Shown in pieces: positions 28,214 through 36,980 of a stretch of DNA of 64,000 bases (its first letter is position 1; each line of letters starts with the position of its first letter). A model generated the notes under the pieces. It saw nothing but the letters and a program-made list of their open reading frames with translations. It was not told the origin of the DNA and searched no databases. Source of the stretch: Sulfolobus tengchongensis (lineage in GTDB: Archaea; Thermoproteota; Thermoprotei_A; Sulfolobales; Sulfolobaceae); NCBI RefSeq assembly GCF_036967215.1, contig NZ_CP146016.1, positions 1,392,501 through 1,456,500 of the forward strand, in the 5' to 3' direction. A program made the position numbers and the translations under genes.

Positions 28214-28743
28214 ACAGGCTAAAGCAAATCCTAAAAGAGGCGTTAGACGAAGTAGAAGTTTACGGTTCATGGATTTCCCTTTATTATATACTGAAATCAA
28301 TTGAGAACGATATAGAGAAATTATGTAAGGAGCCAGAAGTCAAATACGATATAACCGTTGATTCGTTAATACTCTTTACGATTTATAGATATAATGATAA
28401 GATAGATAAGACTAGATTATTTGCCCTTTCTTTTATATTATATGATTATTTAAGCAAAAATTACAAGGTCCAAGAACCGCTATTTTCAATTAGATGGAAT
28501 AGGAGATATTTTATATATAGCTACAGAATAGAGTCTCATCTAAATACTTTGCTAAAGAAAGGACTCTTAATAAAAAGGAGAACTGTATATTATTTGAGTG
28601 AATTAGGTAAAAATGAGGCCGAGAATTTATCTATTAGGGAGAAAGATATGGTGAAGGTAAATGAGATAGTGAATAATTTTAAGGCACTAAGAAGAGTTAA
28701 AGAGATTAGGATATACATACGAAAATATCTGATGGGAAGTTAG
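28210..28743 (+). CDS. Conserved hypothetical, winged-helix-like C-terminal part
   Basis: The protein has 177 residues and overlaps the GH15 gene by four bases (ATGA), so it is co-translated. The middle holds YRIESHLNTLLKKGLLIKRR followed by TVYYLSELGKNEA, which reads like a recognition helix plus wing of a winged-helix protein. The N-terminal 90 residues are helical. The C-terminus is basic (RRVKEIRIYIRKYL). It may regulate the sugar genes nearby, but no ligand domain or known family is evident. Confidence 0.6.
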   Translation: MNRLKQILKEALDEVEVYGSWISLYYILKSIENDIEKLCKEPEVKYDITVDSLILFTIYRYNDKIDKTRLFALSFILYDYLSKNYKVQEPLFSIRWNRRYFIYSYRIESHLNTLLKKGLLIKRRTVYYLSELGKNEAENLSIREKDMVKVNEIVNNFKALRRVKEIRIYIRKYLMGS

Positions 28744-29275
28744 CATTCTATTGCGTAAATTAATAGTATTATTAGAAGTAAAGCACGTACATCTTCTACA
28801 AATTTGCATTGCAAAATCGTAATAGATGCAAAAGATTCCTTATTTTAATCTCTTATTTTAGCAAGTAAAAATATGGGATATACTTCACTACCTTACAAAT
28901 TTCACACAATCAATTTCTATACCAATAACTGTTATATATGGTTATAATTTTAGTTGAATCTAAATAAATTAATTTTTATAAATTATATATTTTTACAAGA
29001 TGAAACTGAAACATCCCTATATTCTGGATGGGATTGGAACCGCCTATGGGGGGAACATCTGTTTTACTTCACATTGCAAGATGGAATGATCTATTCGTAA
29101 GGGCAGAGTAGTTTACAAAAATAGGCGGGCAGAAAGACTCTTAGAGTCGAGGAGAAGTCAGAATATAACTCATTAAACTTCCAACGATCTCTCATTCGAG
29201 AAAAGTTAAATAGAGATTGCTTAAGATACTCACTGTCAAGTTTTAACTTAAAAACTCTAGATTGAATCTCTTATT
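28744..29275. other. Intergenic region holding a TnpB-element scar
   Basis: These 532 bp contain no good gene. A strong A+T-rich promoter-like stretch (28960-28998) precedes a short frame at 29000 (MKLKHPYILDGIGTAYGGN, stop after 29 codons) whose DNA can fold into stems (CATCC with GGATG, and CCGCC with GGGGG). Then, at 29113-29159, come a TnpB-element left-end motif and a right-end-like motif (see separate entry). I read the whole as the remains of a TnpB element and its guide RNA end. Confidence 0.4.
29113..29159 (+). repeat. Left-end plus right-end scar of a TnpB (IS605-type) element
   Basis: TTACAAAAATAG directly followed by GCGGGCAGAAAG matches the left end of the intact TnpB element (30149-30171) except for one or two bases. 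It is followed at once by a small palindrome, GACTCTTAGAGTC, and by GAGGAGAAGTCAG, close to the right end GGGGAGGAAGTCAG at 32654-32667. It thus looks like both ends brought together by deletion, or a miniature element of about 45 bp. It lies 117 bp before the HEPN-MNT pair. Confidence 0.5.
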
Positions 29276-29665
29276 GTGAGAGATGAAGCAAGAAAGTGGT
29301 TAGAGCAAGCAATAGAGGATCTCAACACAGCCAAAGATATTATTAATGCTGGCCATTATTATGCTTCTGCATTTTGGTCTCAGCAAGCTGCCGAAAAAGC
29401 ACTAAAAGCTTTCCTAATTGAGAAAGGAAAAATAGTGAGAACTCATGATTTAAATGAAATTGTTGAGATAATTAAGCAAGAACTAGGAGTATCAGTGGAC
29501 GAGATATTCGAAGATGCAAACAAACTTACTGTACATTATACAATCTCCAGATATCCAGATGCTGCGAACGGTGTTCCAGCAAGAATATATACGAGGTCTG
29601 ATGCCGAAGAGTTATTGGTTAGAGCTCAAAGGGTGATAGAATGGGTAAAGCGAAATCTACAATAG
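29276..29665 (+). CDS. HEPN-domain protein, toxin of a HEPN-MNT pair
   Basis: The protein has 129 residues, all helical. The HEPN features are YYASAFWSQQAAEKALKAFL, RTHDLNEI and YTISRYPDA, the last typical of HEPN members encoded beside minimal nucleotidyltransferases. HEPN proteins of this kind act as toxins or RNases, held or modified by the partner MNT protein. The start is the GTG at 29276; the ATG at 29284 is out of frame. It overlaps the MNT gene by 25 bp, so expression is coupled. The pair is on an accessory stretch flanked by TnpB-element ends. Confidence 0.88.
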   Translation: MRDEARKWLEQAIEDLNTAKDIINAGHYYASAFWSQQAAEKALKAFLIEKGKIVRTHDLNEIVEIIKQELGVSVDEIFEDANKLTVHYTISRYPDAANGVPARIYTRSDAEELLVRAQRVIEWVKRNLQ

Positions 29666-29997
29666 AAAGCCAAAAACAAATGTTAAAGAGAGCTAAAGAA
29701 TTTATTATAGAGCTAAAGAGAATTATTAATATAGAAGATATTTACGTAGTTGGTTCAAGAGCCAGAGGAGACTATCTAGATGTAAGTGATATTGATCTAG
29801 TCATAATAAGTGATGATTTTAAGAATATGTCCTATATTAACAGAATAGAATTACTATCTAAATATTTAAGACCAAGAATAGAGTTTTTTGCATATACTAG
29901 AGAAGAGTGGGAAAATCATTCCTCACCATATGTCAAAGAAATGAAAAAAGAGGCTAAAAGATTAGATGAATTATTGAAGTTATACAATGTAGAGTAA
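29641..29997 (+). CDS. MNT nucleotidyltransferase, antitoxin of the HEPN-MNT pair
   Basis: The protein has 118 residues. The nucleotidyltransferase signature GSRARGDYLDVSDIDLVI starts at Gly38 and contains the metal-binding D50 and D52. In HEPN-MNT systems this protein neutralises the toxin, in studied cases by adding AMP groups to it. Its start lies inside the HEPN gene. No C-terminal extension beyond the minimal fold, so it depends on its HEPN partner. Confidence 0.9.
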   Translation: MGKAKSTIESQKQMLKRAKEFIIELKRIINIEDIYVVGSRARGDYLDVSDIDLVIISDDFKNMSYINRIELLSKYLRPRIEFFAYTREEWENHSSPYVKEMKKEAKRLDELLKLYNVE

Positions 29998-30184
29998 TGA
30001 AGGAGAGTTAGGAATTCTACAATTATTTTTAACTTAGGAATTTAAAGAATTTCCTCTATATATTTGTTTAGTATCTTCTAGAAAAAATCATAATTAATAA
30101 CAATTAGAAGATCAGAGTTGTAAAAATTGATTAGGAACGTTTCCTTTGTTACAAAAATTGCGGGCAGAAAGCTTCGCCTTTTTA

Positions 30185-31408
30185 CGGTAGTCCCTAAAAT
30201 CACCTCCTTAAAAATAAATTGAAGTTAATAAAAAGCGGTTCCATAACTTTAATAAATCGTGATATAAACTCATTCTCTATCTCATTTACAAAGATTAAGG
30301 CAAGGAAAAGCTTGAAATCAACCCTCTTGACAACACCCTTGAAAAACAAGAACAAAGAGTACAAAAACATAGCTAAAACGAAAACAAACAAGCGAAAAAC
30401 CCAACTCCTAGAACAAGTAAAAACAAGAAAACTCTTAATCTCTCTATAAGAAGTCTCAATGGGATTCCTAACCTCATCATACAACCTCAAAACCTCATGT
30501 TTAGGTAAATCAAGATTAGTACCCCTAGCAACATACTCAACACGACACTTACCCTTCCTCGTAACCTCACGGGCATGAACAATCAACCTAAAACTAACTT
30601 GATCCTTCTCCCTCTTACTCCTTGTAGTATAAGTACCATCATACTCATCATAAATCTTAACATCACCAACTGGAACAGAAATAATGTACTTGAATTGCGA
30701 GAGGAACCTTATAACCTCAATACTATAAAAGCCTGCATCAAGTGCTATTATACCGATTTTGAATCCTAGGGAAAGGACTTGTTCCACTAGCATTTTCACT
30801 ATCTCATCCTTGCTCATTCCACTTGTGTATTGTGTGAACGCTAGGATTATGGTTTTGTCGTTGTGTTTTGTTGTTGCTGTTGCGTAGTTCCATTGGTATC
30901 CTTTTTCTCCGCTTCCTAGTCCTTCTACCTTTTTCCCCCAATATTTTATTCCCGTCCAGTCTATGCTTATGTTCACTTCCTCTACTCCTTTTAGTTGTTC
31001 TAGTGCAATTTTTTGTATTTCTTGTAGCATTTTGTCTACTAGTTGTATTCCTTGTTCTTCTATGTAATTTCTTATGGTTTGTGGTGATGTTTTGTATTCT
31101 TTTGATTTGTTTTCTATTGAGTCTTGCCATATGGAAGCTGATATTAGTGTTTTTGCTGTTTCTTCTCCTTTTCTTCCCTTGAAGTTTAGTAAGGAAAGTG
31201 TTATATAGGCTAGTTTTTGAATGTTTATATTGTGGGAGGGTAGGGGGTTCATGGGTATTATCACTATTCTAGTATTACCTACTCTCCCACAAGTATTTTT
31301 CTCTCGTTGAGTTCAGTTTGTTTCTTGAGTTTTAATTCGTGTTCTTTTCTGTTATCTTAAAATAAATTTCAAGTAATATTTTTCATAAATTGAATTTGGG
31401 GACTACCG
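30185..31408 (-). mobile_element. ISC1225-like insertion sequence, 1224 bp, complete
   Basis: The terminal inverted repeats begin CGGTAGTCCC and match over about 18 bp with two mismatches. The direct target duplication is TTTTA (30180-30184 and 31409-31413). It lies in the loop of the TnpB element's left-end hairpin; removal with one TTTTA restores the palindrome. Length, 5-bp duplication and the DDE transposase fit ISC1225 (IS4/ISH3-type); the name is from memory of that family and not from a search. It appears intact. Confidence 0.82.
30200..31264 (-). CDS. DDE transposase of the ISC1225-like element
   Basis: The protein has 354 residues. The likely catalytic triad is D102 (ISIDWTG), D176 (IIALDAGFYS) and E275 in YREIK, matching the Y-R-E...K signature of the IS4/ISH3 group. 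The N-terminal region (30-80) is helical and may bind the ends; the C-terminus is hydrophobic and basic. The start ATG at 31264 is about 145 bp inside the right end; two further ATGs follow within five codons. Confidence 0.87.
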   Translation of the reverse strand: MIIPMNPLPSHNINIQKLAYITLSLLNFKGRKGEETAKTLISASIWQDSIENKSKEYKTSPQTIRNYIEEQGIQLVDKMLQEIQKIALEQLKGVEEVNISIDWTGIKYWGKKVEGLGSGEKGYQWNYATATTKHNDKTIILAFTQYTSGMSKDEIVKMLVEQVLSLGFKIGIIALDAGFYSIEVIRFLSQFKYIISVPVGDVKIYDEYDGTYTTRSKREKDQVSFRLIVHAREVTRKGKCRVEYVARGTNLDLPKHEVLRLYDEVRNPIETSYREIKSFLVFTCSRSWVFRLFVFVLAMFLYSLFLFFKGVVKRVDFKLFLALIFVNEIENEFISRFIKVMEPLFINFNLFLRR

Positions 31409-31470
31409 TTTTAAGGCGGAGATGAATACCCGCGAAAAGTTAAAATAAAAGCAAAAACAGAAAAACACTC

Positions 31471-32628
31471 ATGCTACAAGCTCCAGAGCGAGCTGTCCGC
31501 GAGGACAGCTCCATCGAGGAGGAGATCGTGACAATCAAAATGAAGATCTCCTCCTCGGCTCTGGAGCCCTTAGCCGAGAAATATATGCGTGCCAAGAGGT
31601 TCGTTCTACAATGGTTGTATGAACACAAAACCACCTCTCTAAAAGAAGTCCACAAAGCATTGTATGAAGTCCTCAGGGAGAAATTTGGTTTGAAACCAAA
31701 ACTTGCTCAAGATTGCTATCGTGATGCTATTGCCGTGTATAAGAGTTGGCTAAAGAATCCCAAAAAAGGGAGATTTCCAATCTTAAGGAACGTTTCCTTA
31801 TGGTTAACGCCAAAAGCTAGTTATACTGTTGATTTCAACACGATGACTGCAAAGATACTGGGAGAGGAAGTGAAAATCATTGGATATCCTCACAATCTTT
31901 CACAGTACAAGGACTTCAAAGTGAAAGAAGCAAGACTAGTTAAGAGAGGAGATAATTGGTATCTCAACGTGACAATGAAAAAGAAAGTACAAGTAGAGAA
32001 GCAAGTTAAGGGGCTTATGGCTGTTGACATAAACATGGACTTCATCACGTTAGGTAACGAGAGTAAAGTTATAGAAATTCCAACACGTCTAGATGATTCA
32101 GCGCATTATAAGAAACTTGCTGAGAATCTGCAGAAAAAGTACCCCAAGAGGTGGAGGGAGAATAAGAGAATTCTCGGTAGGATTAGGAGTTTTCATATAA
32201 AGGCGAGGAATATTGTGCAGGATTTTGCCAAAAAGGTTGGTAAGTGGGTAGTTGAGGAAGCAAAGAGGCTAAACGCTAACTACATAGTCCTAGAGGATCT
32301 GAATAAGATGATTTCTCATGTGAAGGGGTTGAAGAAGAATTATAGGGAGAAACTATATTTGATGCAATATAGACGTGTTCAACAATGGGTTGAATGGCAG
32401 GCTAAGAAGCATGGATTAAATGTAATATATGTTAAGCCAGCGTATAGTTCAACTACTTGTCCCAAGTGTGGAGAGAAAATGGTTGAATCTGGGTATAGGA
32501 TGCTTAAGTGTGTAAAATGTGGTTTTGAGGATCATCGTGATTTCATAGCTGTAATGAATCTTTGTGCGAGGGGGTCTCTGACCCTCTTAAGTGCCCCTCA
32601 AATGAGAGATGTAATCACGAATCGATGA
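31471..32628 (+). CDS. tnpB: TnpB RNA-guided nuclease-like protein (IS605 OrfB)
   Basis: The protein has 385 residues. The split RuvC nuclease has D186 (LMAVDINMD), E275 ([10 protein letters not shown]) and D357 ([11 protein letters not shown]); a zinc finger between the last two has C330/C333 and C347/C350 ([14 protein letters not shown]). All catalytic and zinc residues are present, so it should be active as a guide-RNA-directed DNA nuclease. Its 3' end overlaps the expected guide RNA. The first 25 codons contain strong self-complementary sequence (31481-31566); the conserved domain begins around [19 protein letters not shown], so a later start such as the ATG at 31540 is possible. Confidence 0.9.
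   Translation: MLQAPERAVREDSSIEEEIVTIKMKISSSALEPLAEKYMRAKRFVLQWLYEHKTTSLKEVHKALYEVLREKFGLKPKLAQDCYRDAIAVYKSWLKNPKKGRFPILRNVSLWLTPKASYTVDFNTMTAKILGEEVKIIGYPHNLSQYKDFKVKEARLVKRGDNWYLNVTMKKKVQVEKQVKGLMAVDINMDFITLGNESKVIEIPTRLDDSAHYKKLAENLQKKYPKRWRENKRILGRIRSFHIKARNIVQDFAKKVGKWVVEEAKRLNANYIVLEDLNKMISHVKGLKKNYREKLYLMQYRRVQQWVEWQAKKHGLNVIYVKPAYSSTTCPKCGEKMVESGYRMLKCVKCGFEDHRDFIAVMNLCARGSLTLLSAPQMRDVITNR
31481..31566 (+). repeat. Nested perfect inverted repeats at the 5' end of tnpB
   Basis: Three stems close one structure. CTCCAGAGC (31481-31489) pairs with GCTCTGGAG (31558-31566). Inside it GAGCTGTCC (31490-31498) pairs with GGACAGCTC (31503-31511) across a GCGA loop, and GAGGAGGAGATC (31516-31527) pairs with GATCTCCTCCTC (31545-31556). 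This is a G+C-rich three-way junction in otherwise A+T-rich DNA and sits over the first codons of tnpB. Confidence 0.85.
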
Positions 32629-32667
32629 GGGGAATCCTCGCCATTTTGATGGCGGGGAGGAAGTCAG
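32560..32667 (+). ncRNA. Predicted TnpB guide RNA (omega-RNA) 3' region
   Basis: In TnpB elements the guide RNA comes from the 3' end of tnpB and the right end, with the guide taken from flanking DNA. Here the stretch contains a hairpin in the coding end (GGGTCTCTGACCC-type, near 32570-32584) and a strong right-end hairpin CCTCGCCAT-TTTG-ATGGCGGGGAGG, finishing AGTCAG at 32667. The guide would then begin TTTTAGTATGC. The 5' limit is a guess. Confidence 0.5.
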
Positions 32668-32773
32668 TTTTAGTATGCTTACAACATAAGGTGTGGATTG
32701 ATAAGTGTTTATTATTGAAAAAGCTATGAAATTGCTCCTTATCTTACTAATTCACTTTAAGATTTCATTACTT

Positions 32774-33542
32774 CATAGTGTCATCATGAAGTTATAAATT
32801 CTGGAACCAGCCCTCTCTCCCATAATACTAACGCTAATGAGCACTTCATCATGTTTATGCTCCTATTAACTGCCTTGGTAGCCCTCTTACTAGCCTATCA
32901 CGTAGGGATGAGTGGAGGGACTCGTTAGGATTAACTGGAGAAACAACAGTATGTTGGGGTAGGAGGAAGTACAAGTTGTAATCGTCAGTTACCCAAGTTC
33001 CCTTCTCTGGGGGATATTGCCTAAGTTCATTGAATGTCTTCTCATCACGATTTCCAACAGAGAAGGAAACATACATACCCTTAGTAGAGAAGAGAAATCC
33101 GGTAAAAACCCACTTGTAGAATGCTTTCTTATTCAAATAGGTCCATATTTCATCAACAACTTTAACACCCTCACCCACTACATCCTTAGCCTTACTCCAA
33201 AGTTCAGTTAGTTTTTCATACTTTCTCTTGCCATACCTCTTGATCCATGTGAAAACAGTACCTAAAGGCACTTTTAGAACTTAAAATAGCCCTCATGCTC
33301 ATACTATTTCTAAAGCCTTCTCTCTTACACTTTCATCATAACGATGCTTAGCACCCTTAAGGAATTGCCTACCACAATTCCTACAAAGATACTCCTGCTT
33401 ACCCCTCACCCTACCCTTTTTAACTACATGATTACTGCCACACGAAGGGCAAGCTATCTCCCTATAAACTGGTTTTCTACCCCTTTTACCCATAGTAATG
33501 CTTTAATTATACAAATATTTATACCTTTATGACGACACTATG
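32774..33542 (-). mobile_element. Decayed IS1-type element
   Basis: Imperfect terminal repeats of about 26 bp (CATAGTGTC at 32774, its mirror ending at 33542, with three mismatches) bound a broken transposase gene. No target duplication is visible. The element is 769 bp, somewhat short, in line with small internal deletions. Confidence 0.6.
32784..33493 (-). pseudogene. IS1-family transposase, frameshifted
   Basis: The N-terminal part (33493-33299) has an InsA-type zinc ribbon, CPSCGSNHVV...CRNCGRQF, and stops at EKALEIV. The next part (from about 33271) continues in another frame with VPLGTVFTWIKRYG, DEIWTYLNKK and SLHSSLRDRLV, the InsB catalytic domain. A second shift follows: the true tail RATKAVNRSINMMK...VPEFITS is in a different frame and stops at 32784. 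At least two frameshifts with a small deletion make it inactive. Confidence 0.8.
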
Positions 33543-33581
33543 TGAAAACTCTAAATACTTACTACACGGGCGTTTTACGTC

Positions 33582-33875
33582 TCCATTGCGAATTGCAAAA
33601 TTGAATAATAGCAAAAAATTCTAAGAGAATCTATTATTTTCAAGTAATACAATTAAAGGTGTGAATACGAGATATTACTATGAGTTTACAACTCATGAAC
33701 ACGAGGGTGCTTATGCTCGCACCAAAAATAAATAGTGAAAACTGGTTATTGAGCAAAACCTCAGAAGAAATCTAGAGACTAGCCCTCAAAGAAAAATAAG
33801 CCCTAAACACAAAAGAGAAAAACAATAAAAAGAAGAAGGGATACCAAAACTACAAATTCATCAAAACTTCTCTAT
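33582..33875 (+). pseudogene. Relic of an ISC1217-like transposase 5' end
   Basis: Starting with CTCCATTGCGAATTGCAAAA, the same inner terminal repeat as the element at 6182-7397, the DNA follows that element for about 290 bp: the shared upstream CAAGTAATACAA, then codons for KINSENWLLSKTSEE and ending near YQNYKF. Several stop codons and shifts interrupt it, and the rest of the element is lost. It is an old copy of the same family in the opposite orientation. Confidence 0.82.
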
Positions 33876-34147
33876 AATGCTAGGATTTGGTCATCCAAGG
33901 ACGCATAGTATAAGATAACTTTTGGAAATTATTGATGTAAGAGTATGCAATATTCCCTTTTACTTCTTATCAGAAGAACGTGAAATTTGTAGGAAAGTCG
34001 TACTTTGCTTTACTTAAGTTCCATGGTAAATTAAAATGCTAAAAGTTCTACATTTGTCTCTTTGTAATGTATTTAAAAATTAAAAGTAGTTTTACATAGT
34101 TAGTTAACAGGAAATAATAATATAAATATCTTTACTTATTTATATTA
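33876..34147. other. Intergenic region, no recognised feature
   Basis: About 270 bp after the transposase relic. No ORF of note; the A+T-rich end next to 34148 probably holds the terminator of the secreted protein gene. Nothing else seen. Confidence 0.4.
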
Positions 34148-35863
34148 TTATTTTTTCTTAATGAGAAATTTTATTATAGCAACTGCAATAACTATTATAA
34201 TAACACCTATGATACCAAATATTAGCGGATTGAAGGAATAAGAAATTAACCTATTAGATGGTATTGTTGTCGTACTATTTGTTACTTGGTCTGTTGATAC
34301 TGAGTTGTGTGTATAATTTATTGGTAATTTGTACGTTTCTAAGTATAGTGATGTTATATTTTGAGTTACATTACGTAAAGCATAAGTAATGTAGAGCATA
34401 TTATCATGTAATAAGAATAATATCTTATTATGACGATATAAAAGTAATGATAGTAAACCATTAACCTTAGTAACGTGAGGTAATTGTATGGTAGTTAAAA
34501 TACTACCGTTATCACTTAAGATAATTAAATAAGTATTATTATCTTTAACACCAAGTATTATATTTGAAATATGGGAAACTGGTATCACACTTGTGAAATA
34601 ATAAGGAGTTGTGTAACTATAACTACCATTCATTGTGTAAACAGTAACATTGAATAAGGATGAAGATATATTAACCTCAGATATGAAATAATTTCCATTA
34701 TAGAATATTTTGTTCTCAAGCGTATCATAACCTGTAAATATTACTGGGATAGTTATAATTTTTGATAATCCTTCCTCTGTTACGAAGTATACTACTAGTT
34801 CATTGTCCTTGTAAACAACGAGTGATGGCTCATTACCAAACATCATTAATCCTAATTGAGTGCCATTAACATTGAAAGTACGAGTGACATCACCGTTAAG
34901 CAAATTAGCAACAACTAACTTTGAATATCCAATTGTACTATTGATTGCATATAATATATTCCCTACTGCTAATATTAAGGAGGAACCTTTTAAATAAATT
35001 CTTGGCATAGGTGGTAAATTAAGTGGTAGTGTAAATTTAGATATTAATTTCCCATTCCAACTATAGTAGTAGAAAGTATAATTTAATATTATTGGATATA
35101 TCATTGCTACCGGAGATATAGTACAAGAATATATAGCTATTATCACACCATTCTGCGTAGCTAAGCATACTGCTCGTGTCTCTGAAAATTGGTTTGTTGA
35201 TAAAAATGGTAAGGTAACTGTCTTATTATTGCTAAATGTAATTGACATGGAAGTATTAGTCGTAGTTAATAAGGCAGAATGGTTTCCATAACTCAATACA
35301 CTAAGTGATAATTTTCCTTTATATTGTAACAACTCCTTTAAATAAGACCCATTATAAACATACACGTAAGTAGACACTGATGTAAAAGTTTTGATTCTTA
35401 TACCATTGGAAACATTTACGCCAACAGAAGCAGGCACTGGTAGAATACCTTCGTGACCATTGGAAGTGCTTATGCCATATTGTCCAAAAAATCCACCATT
35501 ATCTGGACTACCATATATAACAAGACAACCTAATGTAAGTTTATATAGGGTTATCTCTATGTATAATTTTCCGTCATAAGTTAATAGACTTCCCGAATAT
35601 GTATAGTTTGGTTGGCTTTCCTCCTCAATTAGTATTGTTGATGAACCATTCGTGACTTTTACTATATAAAATGTGGTTGAATTATCAGTAGTGTTAAAAA
35701 CGTCATAAGCTATATAAATTGACCCATTATAGAAGGTGATGGAAAGTGGCATTATTTCTATGTTTTGATTAGATGAGTATAGCACTTGTGTGCCAGCAAT
35801 TGAAGTTAAAGAAATTGTAAATAAAGATAGAATTAACATCACTGAGATTATATTTCTTCTCAT
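34148..35863 (-). CDS. Secreted, membrane-anchored surface protein (beta-propeller-like)
   Basis: The protein has 571 residues. A signal peptide (NIISVMLILSLFTISLTSIAG) opens it and a single C-terminal membrane helix (PLIFGIIGVIIIVIAVAII) with a KFLIKKK tail closes it. Between them are repeated short beta strands rich in Asn, Ser, Thr and Tyr, with many N-x-S/T glycosylation sequons, as in extracellular archaeal proteins; the periodicity suggests a beta-propeller. It would sit on the outside of the cell. No enzymatic motif or binding partner is evident. A stand-alone gene. Confidence 0.7.
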   Translation of the reverse strand: MRRNIISVMLILSLFTISLTSIAGTQVLYSSNQNIEIMPLSITFYNGSIYIAYDVFNTTDNSTTFYIVKVTNGSSTILIEEESQPNYTYSGSLLTYDGKLYIEITLYKLTLGCLVIYGSPDNGGFFGQYGISTSNGHEGILPVPASVGVNVSNGIRIKTFTSVSTYVYVYNGSYLKELLQYKGKLSLSVLSYGNHSALLTTTNTSMSITFSNNKTVTLPFLSTNQFSETRAVCLATQNGVIIAIYSCTISPVAMIYPIILNYTFYYYSWNGKLISKFTLPLNLPPMPRIYLKGSSLILAVGNILYAINSTIGYSKLVVANLLNGDVTRTFNVNGTQLGLMMFGNEPSLVVYKDNELVVYFVTEEGLSKIITIPVIFTGYDTLENKIFYNGNYFISEVNISSSLFNVTVYTMNGSYSYTTPYYFTSVIPVSHISNIILGVKDNNTYLIILSDNGSILTTIQLPHVTKVNGLLSLLLYRHNKILFLLHDNMLYITYALRNVTQNITSLYLETYKLPINYTHNSVSTDQVTNSTTTIPSNRLISYSFNPLIFGIIGVIIIVIAVAIIKFLIKKK

Positions 35864-36045
35864 GATTAAGCATTAGATACTATAAGTTTAAAAACCTTAT
35901 CGTAAGAGTATAAAAATCTAGCTTTTAATATATGAATAGAAAAATCTCTCTTAAGCAATGAAAGAAACTTAAACTAGAATTATATTTATAAAAATAATTT
36001 TTAAAAAGGTCTGTTAACTCGCTTTGTCATAACTAGGGGAAAAGT

Positions 36046-36690
36046 ATGAAGAATTTGATTACTGTAGTTTCAATTGTAACGTTTATTCTATCTTTATCGT
36101 CATTATCAGCATATTCTTCAGGTGTAAAATTTTTCTTATGTAGGAACTGCTCAATGGACTAATGCCGTAGTAGCAACGGGAATGCACTTCAGCCTTTGGC
36201 AATCACAATTACCAATTAGGGAGTTTTTGTAAATGAGACCACTACAGTTGTTATACTTTTAAATTAAAGGATCTTTTTAACCTATTATGTAACAAACTGG
36301 AATTACAGAGAATTGATACAGATCACAAGTTATGTAAATATAAGTACTAAAGCCACTGATGGAGTTTATACAATACATGCTTTAATAGAAGCATTATGCT
36401 ATTACGCTCCTCTCCAAATCTCGATAAACGGTTATGTTAACTTATCTATTACTGGCATATTAAATAGCGAAAATAATGAAACCACATTTACTGTTTTAAA
36501 TCTTGGTAATGCAAATCGTGGAATTATTGACTTTAATGTACTTGATAATTCAGAATTAAAGTTTATATTAAACAGTTACACTATTCCTAACCTTGAAAAA
36601 CTAGAAAATTACATAAATAAAGAAAAACAACTAGACGAGAGAGTGTCTGGATTGCATAAAATTCGGCTTGTTTTTGATATAGATAGATAG
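36046..36690 (+). pseudogene. Decayed secreted protein gene
   Basis: It starts with a clear signal peptide (MKNLITVVSIVTFILSLSSL) after an A+T-rich promoter, then breaks: TYVGTAQWTNAVVATGM-like sequence continues in another frame, a stop (FLCRNCSMD*) falls early, and after a second break the frame from 36313 runs for 125 codons (MIQITSYVNISTKATDG...DIDR). The reconstructed product would be an exported protein of about 200 residues. At least two frameshifts or stops are present. The family is not recognised. Confidence 0.6.
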
Positions 36691-36980
36691 ATAGTATTAA
36701 ATTAACTCTACGTCTCAAGTTATCACCTTAATCTAAGGTTAATTTGATTAGCTTAGATGTCAGTATCCAGTAAGAAAGGAGAAAAAGAGAGTGAAAGTAT
36801 TCTGTTAACTCAGATATCCTATCCCCTCAAACTTAAGTATTATCAACACTATTCATTAACGAGACGTATCTCAAATAATTACTCACTGAATTTTTCTCAC
36901 TTTGAACACTATCTCATCACCTTAAACTCGTAGCAGAGATTATATATATTATATATTTCTTACGATAATTACCAAATTAA

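Larger units (their letters stand above)
30160..32667 (+). mobile_element. TnpB-only IS200/IS605-type element, split by a nested IS
   Basis: The left end begins GCGGGCAGAAAG at 30160 and the right end finishes GGGGAGGAAGTCAG at 32667. With the nested 1224-bp element and one duplicated TTTTA removed, the left end reads as a hairpin (CGCC-TTTTTA-AGGCG, enclosed by GCGGG...CCCGC), as expected for IS605-type subterminal structures. The element carries tnpB but no tnpA transposase, so it can move only with help, if at all. No target duplication is expected for this class. Confidence 0.75.

Noticed and set aside
29000-29090. Short frame MKLKHPYILDGIGTAYGGN as a methyltransferase fragment
   Set aside because: Only 29 codons with weak likeness; a TnpB-element remnant explains the stems and the adjacent end motifs better.
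30868-31182. Plus-strand frame of 104 codons in the ISC1225-like element
   Set aside because: A Leu/Phe/Val-rich reverse of the transposase N-terminus; the DDE frame explains the DNA.
33344-33532. Plus-strand frame across the IS1-like relic
   Set aside because: It is the reverse of the zinc-ribbon codons and has no support.
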